Part shown: positions 18,521 through 29,000 of the stretch, one piece after another
Layout of the letters: the number at the start of each line of letters is the position of its first letter
Numbering within the stretch: the first letter of the stretch is position 1
Assembly (NCBI RefSeq): GCF_002846365.1
Contig: NZ_PJMW01000002.1
Span: forward strand, 3,472,001-3,536,000
Origin: Nocardia fluminea
Lineage (GTDB): Bacteria > Actinomycetota > Actinomycetes > Mycobacteriales > Mycobacteriaceae
Direction of reading: 5' to 3'
DNA: 64,000 nt
Made by a program: the position numbers and the translations under genes
The notes under the pieces: generated by a model
Seen by the model: only the letters and a program-made list of their open reading frames with translations
Database searches by the model: none
What the model was told of the DNA's origin: nothing

Positions 18521-19198
18521 GTGACGTCGACCGACAAGAGCCAAGTCCGCTCCCGGCGCATCCAGGGCCTGGACGCCGAACAGCGCCGCGCGCGCAGGCG
18601 TGAACAGATCCTGGCCGCCGCCTTCGATCTGATCGCCGCCGACGGCTACGTCAACACCGCGATCGAGCAGATCTGCCAGACCGCCTTCGTCGGCAACAAG
18701 GCCTTCTACGAGCTCTTCGACAGCAAAGAGGACTGCTATCTCGCGCTGCTCGCGCAGCAGAGCGAACGCGCGCAGGACATGGTCGCCACCGCGCTGGCGG
18801 AATCCTCGGGCACGCGCGAGGAGATCGTCGCCGCCGTCATCGGCGCCTTCGCGCATTCGATGGTCGACGACCCGCGCGTGGCGAAGGTGACTTTCGGTGA
18901 GGCCAGCGGCATTTCGGCGAAGGTCGAACAGCAGCGGCGCGTCAACCGCCGCTGGGCCGCTCAGTTCCTCGAAACCCTTTGGTACGACAAAGGATTCGTT
19001 CCCCCCGAGGGAATCGGTATCGACCTGCACGCCCTCGCCGTCTCCGCGATCGGCGGCCTGTTCGACACCGTCGCCGACTGGCTCCACACCGACGCCGGCG
19101 CGACAGGCGACATCGACGTGCTGATCAGAGACCTCACAGCCTTCATCGAGATCGTCCACCTGGGCCTGGCCGCCGCCGTAGACCGTTCAGGTCGCTGA
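18521..19198 (+). CDS. TetR-family transcriptional regulator
   Basis: 225-residue repressor, probably of the divergent lipase/acyl-CoA synthetase operon and itself. The DNA-binding domain covers about residues 18-65: RARRREQILAAAFDLIAADGY, NTAIEQICQTAFVGNKAFYELFDSKEDCYLALL. The ligand domain (HALAVSAIGGLFDTVADWL) could sense a fatty acid or acyl-CoA, given the target genes, but that is inference. Start GTG 18521 follows the promoter; the open frame further upstream runs through the operator, so a longer protein is unlikely. Confidence 0.88.
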   Translation: MTSTDKSQVRSRRIQGLDAEQRRARRREQILAAAFDLIAADGYVNTAIEQICQTAFVGNKAFYELFDSKEDCYLALLAQQSERAQDMVATALAESSGTREEIVAAVIGAFAHSMVDDPRVAKVTFGEASGISAKVEQQRRVNRRWAAQFLETLWYDKGFVPPEGIGIDLHALAVSAIGGLFDTVADWLHTDAGATGDIDVLIRDLTAFIEIVHLGLAAAVDRSGR

Positions 19199-19223
19199 AT
19201 CGTGCTCGCCCATCGTTGCTCCT

Positions 19224-19271
19224 TCGCTGCCTCGCTGCCTCGCTGCCTCGCTGCCTCGCTGCCTCGTTGCC
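19224..19271. repeat. Six tandem copies of TCGCTGCC
   Basis: Five exact 8-base units and a sixth with one change (TCGTTGCC) lie between the tetR and fecB stops. Slippage-type repeat; no coding sense. Confidence 0.9.
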
Positions 19272-19331
19272 GACCACGCTGAGGAGGTGGCCTGCGCTGG
19301 GACTACGAACAGGCTGGGGCCTGGCTGGGAG

Positions 19332-20432
19332 TCAGTCGGTGACGTAGCCGTTGAGGCTGTTGCGCAGGTCGGTGAGGATCGCGCGGGCGGCGGTGAGACC
19401 CGTGGTGTGCCAGATCTTGTCGTCGACCGCGAAGACACGCTTGTCGGTCGAGGCGCCCAATTCCTCGAACTGATCGGAGCGCAGGACCTGCTTGCCGTGT
19501 TTCTCGCCGTCCGGGCCGTCGAACATCACGTAGATGATGTCGCCTTCGGCTTTGGTGGCGAGGTCGGCTTCGGTGATGTCGAAGGACGGACCGCGCTGCG
19601 CGGTCGGGCGTTGGACACCGACATCGGACAGAACTCGCGCGGCAAAGGTTTCGGCGCCCTGGACCTGAGTGGTGTCGGCGGTGAAGCGCAGCACCGAAGC
19701 CTGGGACTGGCGCGCGTTCAGTGCGGGGCCGAGGTCGTGGGCCTCGGAGAGGTAGTTCTCCAAGGCGGTTTCGGCGGCATCGTCGCGGTTCATGCCCGCG
19801 GCGTAGGCGGCGAAATCGGACTGCCAGCTGCCGCCCGCGCCGATCAGCACGGTGGGGGCGATCTTGCTCAGCGCCTCGTATCCGCCCGCGGCCGGTGCGA
19901 CGTCGCCGAGAATCAGATCGGGCTTCAGCTCGGCGATCCGAGCGGGATCAGGCTGACCGATCGGGCCGACGCTCGGCACCTTCACGACGCCGTAACCCAG
20001 GTACATCGGCTGCGAACGGTCGCCGTCGAGGGTCACCGCGCCCGCGACCCGCTCCCACAGACCGACCGCGCAGGCCGCGTCGAGCGCCGAGGTGGTGAGC
20101 ACGACGATGCGTTGCGGGTCGGCCGGCACCTGCGAGGTACCGGCGGTGTGCGTGACCGTCCGGGTGCCGCCGGAGCCGCCGTCGGGCGCACTCGGCAACG
20201 GGCACGCGGTCGCGGTATCGCGATCGGCCCCGACCACGCCCGCACCGGCGATATTCGTGGTGGTGCGGATGATCGTGCTCGCGTCATCGTGCTTGTCCGC
20301 GCATCCGGCGGTGAGCACGGCGGCGCACAGCAACGCGGCAGCCACGACGAAGCCGCGTGAGCGGACGCGCCCGCCCTGCTCTGCGGTGCGACGGAATCGG
20401 GTGCGGTTTCGGACGCTCGCCGGCATGCGCAC
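19332..20432 (-). CDS. fecB: FecB-like siderophore-binding lipoprotein
   Basis: Periplasmic-binding-fold lipoprotein (366 residues from GTG 20432; ATG 20426 or GTG 20366 also possible). The signal peptide RGFVVAAALLCAAVLTAGC ends in a lipobox. Then comes TTNIAGAGVVGADR, which closely matches M. tuberculosis FecB (Rv3044), then VPADPQRIVVLTTSALDAACAVGL, LKPDLILGD, IAPTVLIGAGGSW and the C-lobe DIIYVMFDGP and DKIWHTTGLTAARAILTDL. FecB-type proteins bind iron-siderophore complexes and affect envelope integrity. In M. tuberculosis fecB neighbours ctaD; here an NRPS and transporter block lies between them. Confidence 0.88.
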   Translation of the reverse strand: MRMPASVRNRTRFRRTAEQGGRVRSRGFVVAAALLCAAVLTAGCADKHDDASTIIRTTTNIAGAGVVGADRDTATACPLPSAPDGGSGGTRTVTHTAGTSQVPADPQRIVVLTTSALDAACAVGLWERVAGAVTLDGDRSQPMYLGYGVVKVPSVGPIGQPDPARIAELKPDLILGDVAPAAGGYEALSKIAPTVLIGAGGSWQSDFAAYAAGMNRDDAAETALENYLSEAHDLGPALNARQSQASVLRFTADTTQVQGAETFAARVLSDVGVQRPTAQRGPSFDITEADLATKAEGDIIYVMFDGPDGEKHGKQVLRSDQFEELGASTDKRVFAVDDKIWHTTGLTAARAILTDLRNSLNGYVTD

Positions 20433-20474
20433 GAGGGTACTGCGTTGCCGGCGGTGCGAATGCCGCGGGCCGAG

Positions 20475-21263
20475 CTACCGGCGGCTCGCGCGCCGGAAGC
20501 CGACGGCGGCGGGCACGGCGAACAGCAGGAGCGCGGCGCCGGACCAGGCGAGGGTGAGCAGCAGGGGCACGGCGATGGGACCCTTGTCGGACAGTCCGCG
20601 CATCGCGTCGACGGCCACCGACATCGGCTGGTAGCGCACCACCGGCTGAATCCAGGTCGGGAAGGCGACGAGCGGCACGAAGCCGGTGCTGAAGAACATC
20701 ATCAGCGAGGCGAGGATCGTGATGCCCTCGACCAGTGAGGCCTTCGCGCTGTAGACGGCGACGGCGGTGACCATGGTGGCGAAGGCGAGTCCGAACACCA
20801 CGGGGATCGCCAGGAACACCAGGGCGGCCAGTGGACCGTGGTGGAAGCGGAAGCCGAGCAGGAAGCCGACGATCAGCACCGCCACGGTGCCGAGCAGGAT
20901 CCGGCACCCCTCGGCGAGGATGCGGGAGATCAGGCCCGACGCCCGATGCACGGGCAGCACCCAGAACTTGGCCAGCAGACCCGCGTCGCGTTCACGGCCG
21001 AGCAGCACGCCACTCGCGACAGCGCCGGACAGCGCGCCGACGAGCGCGACCATCGGCACCGAGCCGTAGAGGGCGTTGTCGCCGGTGAACTTCTCGATCT
21101 GACCGCCCACCACGATGTTGAGCATCACCAGCAGCAGACACGGGATGAGCAGGGTCTCCAGCAGCGTGACCGGGTTGCGTCCCCAGCGCACCAGCAGCCG
21201 TTCGGTCTGGATCAGCGTGTGCCGCAGCAGCGAGCCCGCCGAGGTCTCGACTTGTTCTGCCAT
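20475..21263 (-). CDS. ABC-2 type exporter permease (DrrC-like)
   Basis: Integral membrane half of an exporter, 262 residues with about six hydrophobic segments: LETLLIPCLLLVMLNIVV, MVALVGALSGAVASGVL, a long pair around ILLGTVAVLIVGFLLG, ALVFLAIPVVFGLAFATM, GITILASLMMFFSTGFVPL and the final LLLTLAWSGAALLLFAVPAAVG. The RERDAGLLAKFWVLPVHRASG loop is the ABC-2 family coupling region (ERE-x-G and RLLPV). It shares one base (TGATG) with the preceding permease gene, so the two permeases and the ATPase form one transporter. Probably the last gene of the NRPS operon. Confidence 0.88.
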   Translation of the reverse strand: MAEQVETSAGSLLRHTLIQTERLLVRWGRNPVTLLETLLIPCLLLVMLNIVVGGQIEKFTGDNALYGSVPMVALVGALSGAVASGVLLGRERDAGLLAKFWVLPVHRASGLISRILAEGCRILLGTVAVLIVGFLLGFRFHHGPLAALVFLAIPVVFGLAFATMVTAVAVYSAKASLVEGITILASLMMFFSTGFVPLVAFPTWIQPVVRYQPMSVAVDAMRGLSDKGPIAVPLLLTLAWSGAALLLFAVPAAVGFRRASRR

Positions 21264-22081
21264 CAGGCCCTCCTGGAACTGAGCCGGATGGCCACCGGCG
21301 TGCAGATCGCCACCATCGCGGCAAGCCAGAGCAGCGACGGGGTCACCAGCGACCAGGTCACCGTCCCGGCGTTGCCCAAGGTGTCACCGGCCAGCGCGCG
21401 CAACACGATCGCGAACTGGGAGACCGGCTGATTGCGGACGAACCACTGGATCCACTCCGGGAACTGGCCGGCCGGGGCGAGACCGGTCGAGAGCATGCCG
21501 AAGATCAACGGGGGCAGTAGCAGTGCCTGCGAGGTGGCTTCGGGGCTCTTGGACAGCGTGCCGATCACATCCGCGCCGAGGGTGAACGCGAGTCCGATGA
21601 GGATCGAGAACGCCAGATAGCCGAGGGTGTGCGCGGCGTCGAGCCGGAACCGGAAACCGATCACATAGCCCGCGGCGATCCCCGCGGCCAGCGAGATGAG
21701 CAGCCGGAACAGGTTGGCCGACATCCGCGCCGCGACCGGAACCAGCGGGCGCAGCGGCATCGCGCCGAAGCGGCGGTTGAGGCCGGCCACGGAATCGGTG
21801 GCCGAACGGAACGCCGCCGAGATGGCGGTGAACGCGGCGGCCTGCAGGATCACCAGCGGCATCATGTACTGGGCGTAGCTGCTGAAACCGTTGCCGGAGA
21901 ACGTCATCACGGTTTTCAGTGGGATGTAGAAGCTGGCCGTGAAGGCCGCCGGTGCGAGAACCGAGGCGAGGAACTCGCCGGATTTGATCGAGGGCACGAT
22001 CAGCCGGGTGCTCAGGACCCACCACTGCTGCACCGTCTCCGGTGTGGCGCGCGCGGAGGTGTTCCAGGTGGCGGCGGTCAT
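21263..22081 (-). CDS. ABC-2 type exporter permease (DrrB-like)
   Basis: Second permease, 272 residues, six predicted membrane spans: EFLASVLAPAAFTASFYIPL, MMPLVILQAAAFTAISAAF, LFRLLISLAAGIAAGYVIGF, LGYLAFSILIGLAFTLG, LLLPPLIFGMLSTGLAP and SLLWLAAMVAICTPVAI. NRRFGAMPLRPLVPV is the coupling loop, and APAGQFPEWIQWFVRNQPVSQF matches the typical DrrB/C segment before the last helix; the partner has FPTWIQPVVRYQPMSV at the same place, so the two are paralogues. Start ATG 22081 overlaps the ATPase stop by 4 bases (ATGA). Confidence 0.88.
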   Translation of the reverse strand: MTAATWNTSARATPETVQQWWVLSTRLIVPSIKSGEFLASVLAPAAFTASFYIPLKTVMTFSGNGFSSYAQYMMPLVILQAAAFTAISAAFRSATDSVAGLNRRFGAMPLRPLVPVAARMSANLFRLLISLAAGIAAGYVIGFRFRLDAAHTLGYLAFSILIGLAFTLGADVIGTLSKSPEATSQALLLPPLIFGMLSTGLAPAGQFPEWIQWFVRNQPVSQFAIVLRALAGDTLGNAGTVTWSLVTPSLLWLAAMVAICTPVAIRLSSRRA

Positions 22082-23088
22082 GCCGTGGCCTTCGATTCGT
22101 CCTCGGTCGAGGCCAGGTGTCCGGTGAGCTGCAGGAACACGTCGTCGAGTGACGGCCTGCGCAGGGCGATGTCGACGAGTTCGACCGAGGCGTTGTCGAG
22201 CCGGCGCAGGGCCTCGGCGAGCGTTTTGGCGCCGTCGGGCGCGGGGATGGTGATGCGATCCGATTCGGGGGTGAGCGCGGCCAGGTTCTCCGCGGGCAGC
22301 AGCGAGCCGAGCGCGGCGACGATGGTCGGCAATCCTTCGAGATCCAGCGGGACGATCTCGCAGTAGCTGCCGCCGGTGCGATGTTTCAGCTCGTCCGCGG
22401 TGCCGGAGGCGATCACCACACCGTGATCGATCACGATGATCTGGTCGCTGAGCGCGTCGGCCTCCTCCAGGTACTGGGTGGTGAGCAAAGTGGTGATCCC
22501 CGCGGTCTTGAAGCTGCGTACCAGGTCCCAGACGCCCTGCCTGCTGCGTGGGTCGAGACCAGTGGTCGGCTCGTCGAGGAAGACGACGTCGGGCCGCACC
22601 ACCAGCCCGCACGCGATGTCGATGCGGCGGCGCATGCCGCCCGAGTAGGTACCGACGCGCCGATTCGCGGCCTGCTCCAGATCGAATTCGCCGAGCAGTT
22701 CCCTGGCTCTGGCCTGCGCCGCCGGTTTGCGCAGCCCCATCAGCCTGCCGAACATGACGAGGTTCTCGTAGCCGCTGAGCATGTCGTCGAGCGCGGCGTA
22801 CTGCCCGGTCAGCATGATGCGTTTACGCACCGCGGCCGGGTCGGCGACGACATCGTGGCCTGCGACCACCGCCCGCCCGCTGTCGGGCGTGACGAGGGTG
22901 GACAGGACATTCACCATCGTCGTCTTGCCCGCGCCGTTGGGCCCGAGGATGCCGAGCACCTCGCCGGGGGCGGCCTCGAAGTCGACACCGCGCAGGGCGT
23001 GTACGTCGCCGAAGGACTTCTCGATCCCTTCGACCACGACACCGCCGGTGCGCGGGGTGCTCTGCACGAGAGTGTGTTCGACGCTCAT
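22078..23088 (-). CDS. Daunorubicin-resistance type ABC exporter ATPase (DrrA-like)
   Basis: 336-residue nucleotide-binding subunit. Walker [14 protein letters not shown]-loop [13 protein letters not shown], signature [12 protein letters not shown], Walker [19 protein letters not shown], switch in [15 protein letters not shown]. The C-terminal ~110 residues with [15 protein letters not shown] are the extra DrrA-type domain. Start ATG 23088 overlaps the NRPS stop by 4 bases and its own stop overlaps the permease gene by 4, strong evidence that this exporter serves the NRPS product. Drr-type exporters carry antibiotics, glycolipids and lipopeptides. Confidence 0.95.
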   Translation of the reverse strand: MSVEHTLVQSTPRTGGVVVEGIEKSFGDVHALRGVDFEAAPGEVLGILGPNGAGKTTMVNVLSTLVTPDSGRAVVAGHDVVADPAAVRKRIMLTGQYAALDDMLSGYENLVMFGRLMGLRKPAAQARARELLGEFDLEQAANRRVGTYSGGMRRRIDIACGLVVRPDVVFLDEPTTGLDPRSRQGVWDLVRSFKTAGITTLLTTQYLEEADALSDQIIVIDHGVVIASGTADELKHRTGGSYCEIVPLDLEGLPTIVAALGSLLPAENLAALTPESDRITIPAPDGAKTLAEALRRLDNASVELVDIALRRPSLDDVFLQLTGHLASTEDESKATA

Positions 23089-26000
23089 ATCCGGTCTCCT
23101 GCTTCCAAGTGGTCATCGAGCAGTGGCGAGATGACCGCCAGTGCGTAGGGATTGGTCATGTCGTCGTGGGTCACGTCGACGTCGTGGTCGGTGATGTCGC
23201 CCGTGATGTAGGGCCGCCAGCCGTCGGGTCCCATCCATTCGGCGGGATCGACCGTGGCGCGAAAATAGACGATGTCGCCGTCGTAGACCGGGCGCTGATA
23301 CCCGGTCCGGGTGCCCGCGGAGGCGTTGTAGGAGCCCGCCATGCGTTCGATGGTGGCCGCGTCGATGAGCTCGACCCCGCCGAGCCGGGCGGTGATCAGT
23401 TCGGCCGCTTGTTCGGCGGACGATTCGGCGGGCACGTCGTCGATGCCGAAGATGGCGCCGAAGGTGTTGATGAAGGCACCCGGTGAGAGGCGCTCGATGG
23501 TGTCACCGTCGATATCGGCGGTGTCGGTGTCCAGGAGAGCGACAACGCCGACCTGCTCGCCCGCGGCCTTCAGCTCCACCGCCATGGCCTGGGCGATGAG
23601 TCCGCCGAAGGACCAGCCGAGCAGGTGATAGGGACCGCTCGGCTGCACCGAACGGATCTCGCGCACGTAGCGCTGGGCGAATTCCTCGATGGAGCGCGCG
23701 GAGGGTTCGCGACCGCTGAGATCCGGTGCCTGGAGGCCGTAGACGGGCCGCCCCGGACGTAGCTGTTCGGCGAATCCCAGGTAGCTCCACGACATTCCGG
23801 AGGAGGAGTGGACGCAGAACAGCGCGGGCTGATCGCCGTCGGGCCGGATCGGTAGCAGCACGTCGAGCCCGAGTCCGGTCGGGCCCGGTTCCACGACCGC
23901 CGCGGTGCGCGCTGTCATGGCGGCGGCTTCGTCGGCCGACGCGGTCCGGGCCGCGGGGGTTTCGGCGAATCGCGCTGCCGCGTCGAGTGCCTCGACCCAG
24001 AGATTCGCGAGTTCGGTGACATCCTCACCATCCAGTAGCTGTGCCGCGTAGCCGAAGTCGGCCTGGAGCCGGTTGCCGACGACCATGGCGTTGATATCGA
24101 TCGCGGACATGATCGGCACCTGCGGATGCTCGGCCGCCTCGAGGTCGCCGAGCGCGTCGGTGGGAAGCCAGCCGAGGCCCTCGAGACCGGGCGGCGTGTC
24201 GACCGAGGTGTGCCTGCCCAGATAGTTCACGCAGATCTGGCCGGGAAGACGGCTCGGAAGCTGTTCGGCCGCTTCGGGGTTCAGGTAGCGCAGCAGACCG
24301 AAGCCGATGCCCTTGTCCGGGACCCCGAGCAGGTCGTGCTTGACGCGGCGGATGGCCGCGCCCATGGCGGGTCCGCCCGCTAGCGCGTCGTCGATGTCGA
24401 TGCCGGCGAGATCGAGGCGCACCGGATAGAGGTTCGTGAACCAGCCGATGGTGCGCGACAGGTCGGCGCCGGGCACGACTTCCTCCTGTCTGCCATGGCC
24501 TTCCAGTCGCAGCAGCGCCGAGAACTCGTCCACGCCTCTGCGCGCACGCCAGCGCACCAGCGCGACGGCCAGGGTGGCGAACAGCGCGTCGGTGACACTG
24601 CCCTGGAACAGGTGCGGCAGGGTGGTGAGCAGCGCTGTCGTGGTGTCTTCGTCGACCGCGATGTCGAGGCGGCGAACGGTCCGCGCCTGATCGGTGATCG
24701 GATCGAGGTGACGGGCGGCAAGCAGCGGGTCGGGGCCGTTCACCACCGACTGCCAGTACGGGAGTTCGGCGCGCCGCCGGTCGGTCCTGGCCTGCTCGGT
24801 CAAGGCGTGCGACCAGCGCCGCATCGATGTGCCGATGTCCGGCAGGACCGGGGTGGCGCCCGCCGATACCTGGGCCCAGGCGGCGATCAAGTCCTGCACC
24901 AGGATTCGCCACGACACGCTGTCGATCGCCAGATGGTGCGCGACGATGATCAGGCGTCCGGGCCCGATGTGCGCACCGGCGTCGCCCACCGGATCCAGCC
25001 ACACGAACTGCAGGACGACTCCATCCGCCGGATGCAGGCGGTTCATCGCGGAGTCGAGCTCGGTCTGGGCGTATTCGCGCAGCTCGATCGGGTCGATGGC
25101 GGCGTCGAAGGCCGTGCGGTGCACCAGTGCGTCGACTTCGATCGAACCGGGGTCGGCCACGTGCAGCCGCCAGCCGTCCTCGGCTGCCCACAGGCGGGCC
25201 CGCAGCATGTCGTGCCGGTCGACCACGGCCGCGAGGGTGGCGACGAGTTGCGCGCGTTCGATGCCGACGGGCAATTCCAGGACCGCGGTCTGGGCGAACC
25301 GGTCGAAATCGCCGCCGCGTTCGACCATGTAGCGCACGATCGGCGTGAGCGGCAGGTCACCGATGCCCCCACCGGGCAGTTCGGCGAGCGCTTCCACCGT
25401 CTCGGCGGCATCGACGGCCGCGCCCAGCGCCGCCACTGTGCGGTGTTCGAAGACCTGCAACGGCGTGCAGTGCACGCCGCGCAGCTTCGCCTGCGTGACG
25501 AGCTGAATGGCGAGGATGCTGTCGCCGCCGAGAGCGAAGAACGAATCGTCGACGCCGACCCGCGCGCGCCCGAGCAGTTCGGCGTAGACCTCGGCGAGCA
25601 CCAGCTCGGTCGGTGTCTGCGGTGCGCGGTACGGGGTGTCGTCGGTGACGAACACCGGCTCCGGCAGCGCTTTCCGGTCGAGTTTGCCGACCGCGTTGAT
25701 GGGGATCTCGTCCAGCACCACGAAAGCGGCGGGCACCATGTACCCGGGGAGCGTGTCGGCGGCGAGGGCGCGGATGTGGGCGATGTCGAGGTCGGCGCCG
25801 GGCAGGCGCACCAGGTAGGCGGCGAGGGCGGTGGCGCCGGTGGGGCCCGGAACACCCAGCGTCACCGCGAGATCGACGCCGTCGATGGCGCCGAGCACCG
25901 CATCGATCTCGCCGAGCTCGATCCGCTGGCCGCGCACCTTCACCTGGAAGTCGGTGCGGCCGAGGTATTCCAGCGCCAAACCGGTGGGTGAACCAGCGGG

Positions 26001-29000
26001 GTTGTCGGGCAGCGGGTTGCCGACACGAGCGGGGCTGTCGGACCGGGCGCTGCGTGCTGACGTGTTCGTCCGCGTCCACCGCACCAGATCGCCTGTGCGA
26101 TAGAGGCATTCGCCGGGAAGGCCGAAGGGGTTGGCGATGAATCGGGCTGCCGTCAAGCTCGGTCGGGCGTGGTAACCCCGGGCGAGGGCGGTGCCCGCGA
26201 GGTACAGCTCACCCGCGACACCGACGGGTACCGGGCGCAGGCGGTCGTCCAGGACGAGGGCGGCCGCTCCGCGCACGGGAGCGCCGATGGTGACCGGCTC
26301 CGTGGCGGACAACGGCGCGGAACCTGTGGCCCAGATGGTGTATTCGGTCGGGCCGTACAGGTTGATCATCGTCCGGCCGTCGGCACCGCCGCACCAGCGG
26401 GCGACGAGGTCGGGACCGACCGCCTCACCCGCGACCGCCAGCACACGCAGGCTCGACACCTCGGCGGGATCGATCGTGGCCAGTGCCGACGGGGTGATCA
26501 CCATGTGGGTGACCTGTTCGGTGGCGATCAGTTCCGCGAGCGGGGCCCCGCCGAAGACCTCCGGCGGCGCGATCACCGACGCGGCGCCACAGCCGAAGGC
26601 CATGAGCGCCTCGAAGATCGACGCGTCGAAGCTCGGCGAGGCCACCTGCATCACCCGGGCGTGTTCGTCGAGGGTGAGGTCGCAGCGCTGGGCGGCGACC
26701 AGGTCGGCCAGGCCGCGATGCGTCACGGTGACGCCCTTCGGGGTACCGGTGGAGCCGGAGGTGTAGATCATCCAGGCAGGGTTCTCGAGCCTGATCGGGG
26801 CAGGGAGCTCCGCGGGGGTGAGGGCGGCGTCGGCGGTGGCGTCCAGGCGGGCGGCGAACTCGGGGTCGTCGAGGATCAGCCAGCGGGTGCCGCCGGCGAG
26901 CTTCGGCCGGTATTCGGCGAGGGTGATCCCGACCTGAGCACCGGAATCGGTGAGCATGTGGTCGATGCGATCCGCCGGATGCTTGGGGTCGACCGGCAGG
27001 AACGCCGCGCCGACTTTGGCGGCCGCCCAGATGCCCTGATGGAACTCGGCGCAGCGGGGCAGACCCAGCGCGACCACGGTTTCCGGGTGGACTCCGGCCT
27101 CGATCAGCAGCCTGGCCAGCTGATTCGATCCGGCATCGAGAGCGCGATAGGTGGTCGTGCCGGTGACTGGGGTGGGCCGGCTCGAGGACGTGGTGCCGGC
27201 GGCAGACCCCGGTTGTTCGCGGCGGGGTGCGATGGTGTCGGTGAGGGTCCGAGTCGAGGAGGTCGTGGTGGACTGCGAGACCAGTGCCGGCCGGTCGGGA
27301 AAGGTGGTGGCGGTGGCGGTCAGCAGCTCGGCCAGAGTTGTCGTACCCGCGGTGGCAGGGCCGTGGACCGGGACCAGTTCCGCGCGTTCGGATTCGGCGA
27401 GGATGTCGATGTCGGCGAGACGGATGTCGATGTCGGTGAGGACGGTGGCCAGAACCTGCCGCCACCGGCTCGCGAACGAGGTGACCGTGGTGGCGTCGAA
27501 GAGGTCCGTCGCGTAGGTGAGTACGCCGTCGATGCCTGCCGGGCCGGTGGTGTCGAAACGTTCGCGCAGGTCCAGGGTGAGGTCGAAGGCCGAGGAGCGG
27601 CGGTCGAAATCCTCGACTTCGAAGCGCAGCCCGGGCAGCTCGAGCACCGGTTCGACGAAGTTCTGCAGCGACAGCGACACTTGGAACAGCGGGTGGTGGG
27701 CGGTCGACCGGGTGGGGTCGAGCGCCGCGACGAGCTGCTCGAACGGTACGTCGGCGTGGCCGAAGGCATCGAGGTCGGTGGTGCGGACGGTGGCGAGCAG
27801 CTGCCGGAAACCGGTGCCGGGGTCGACGGGGGTGCGCAGGGCCAGCGTGTTGACGAACATACCGACGAGGTCGTCCAGCGCCGCCTCGCCCCGGCCCGCG
27901 ATCGGCGTGCCGACGACGACATCACCGGTACCGGCGAGCCGGGCCAGCAGCACCGCGAGGGCGGCGTGGACGACCATGAAGACGCTGACGTTGTTCGCGG
28001 CGGCGAACTCGATCAGCGCGCGGTGGGTGTGTTCGTCGATGGCGAAGTCGACGTCGTCGCTGCGCATCGTCTGCACCGCGGGCCGGGGCCGGTCAGTCGG
28101 GAGTTCCAGCGCGTCCGGTGCGCCCGCGAGTGTCTCGCGCCAGAACTGGATCTGCTGTGCCGCGACAGATTCGGATTCGGTCGCACTGCCGAGCAGCTCG
28201 CGATGCCACAGCGCGAAGTCCGCGTACTGCACCGTGAGGGGAGGTTGCGTGGGCGCCTTGCCCGAGACCCGCGCCGAGTAAGCGGCGACCAGGTCCGCCG
28301 CCAACGGAGCCATCGACGCGCCGTCAGCGCTGATGTGGTGAACGACGAGGACGATGACATGCACCGGTACCGGGTCCTCGGATCGAGGGGCACCGAGGGT
28401 TGCGGCCTCGGCTGGTTGACCGCCGAGCCGGAACAGACCGACACGCAGTGGTGCCTGACGGGTGAGGTCGAAGCCCGTGCCTGCCAGTTCGTTGATCCGC
28501 GCACGCAGGGGCGCGCCGTCCTCGGTGTCGATCAGCGGCATCGACGGCACCGCGCTGTCGATGCCGACGACGACCTGACGCGGGCCCTCGGCGTCGGCGG
28601 GATAGCGGGTGCGCAGGCTCTCCTGCCGTTCGACCACATCGGCGAGTGCACGGCGCATGGCCGCCACGTCGAGGGTTCCGGTGAGGCGCAGCGCGATCGC
28701 GATGTTGTAGGCCGAGGAGTCGGGGTCGAGCTGGTTGAGCACCCACATGCGCTGCTGGGCGGGGGACAGGGGGATGCGGTCCGGGCGCAGGCGTGGGGCC
28801 AGCGCGGGCCGGCCCGGACTGCCGCCTGCGGCGGGCACGACCCGCGACGACAATTGGGCGACGCTCGGCGCGTCGAACAGATCACGCAGGGCGATGGTGG
28901 AACCGAGCGCCGAATTGACCCGGGCGACAACCTTTGTCGCGCTCAGCGAGTTGCCGCCGAGTTCGAAGAAGGACTGGTCGACGCTCACCCGTTCGCTGCC

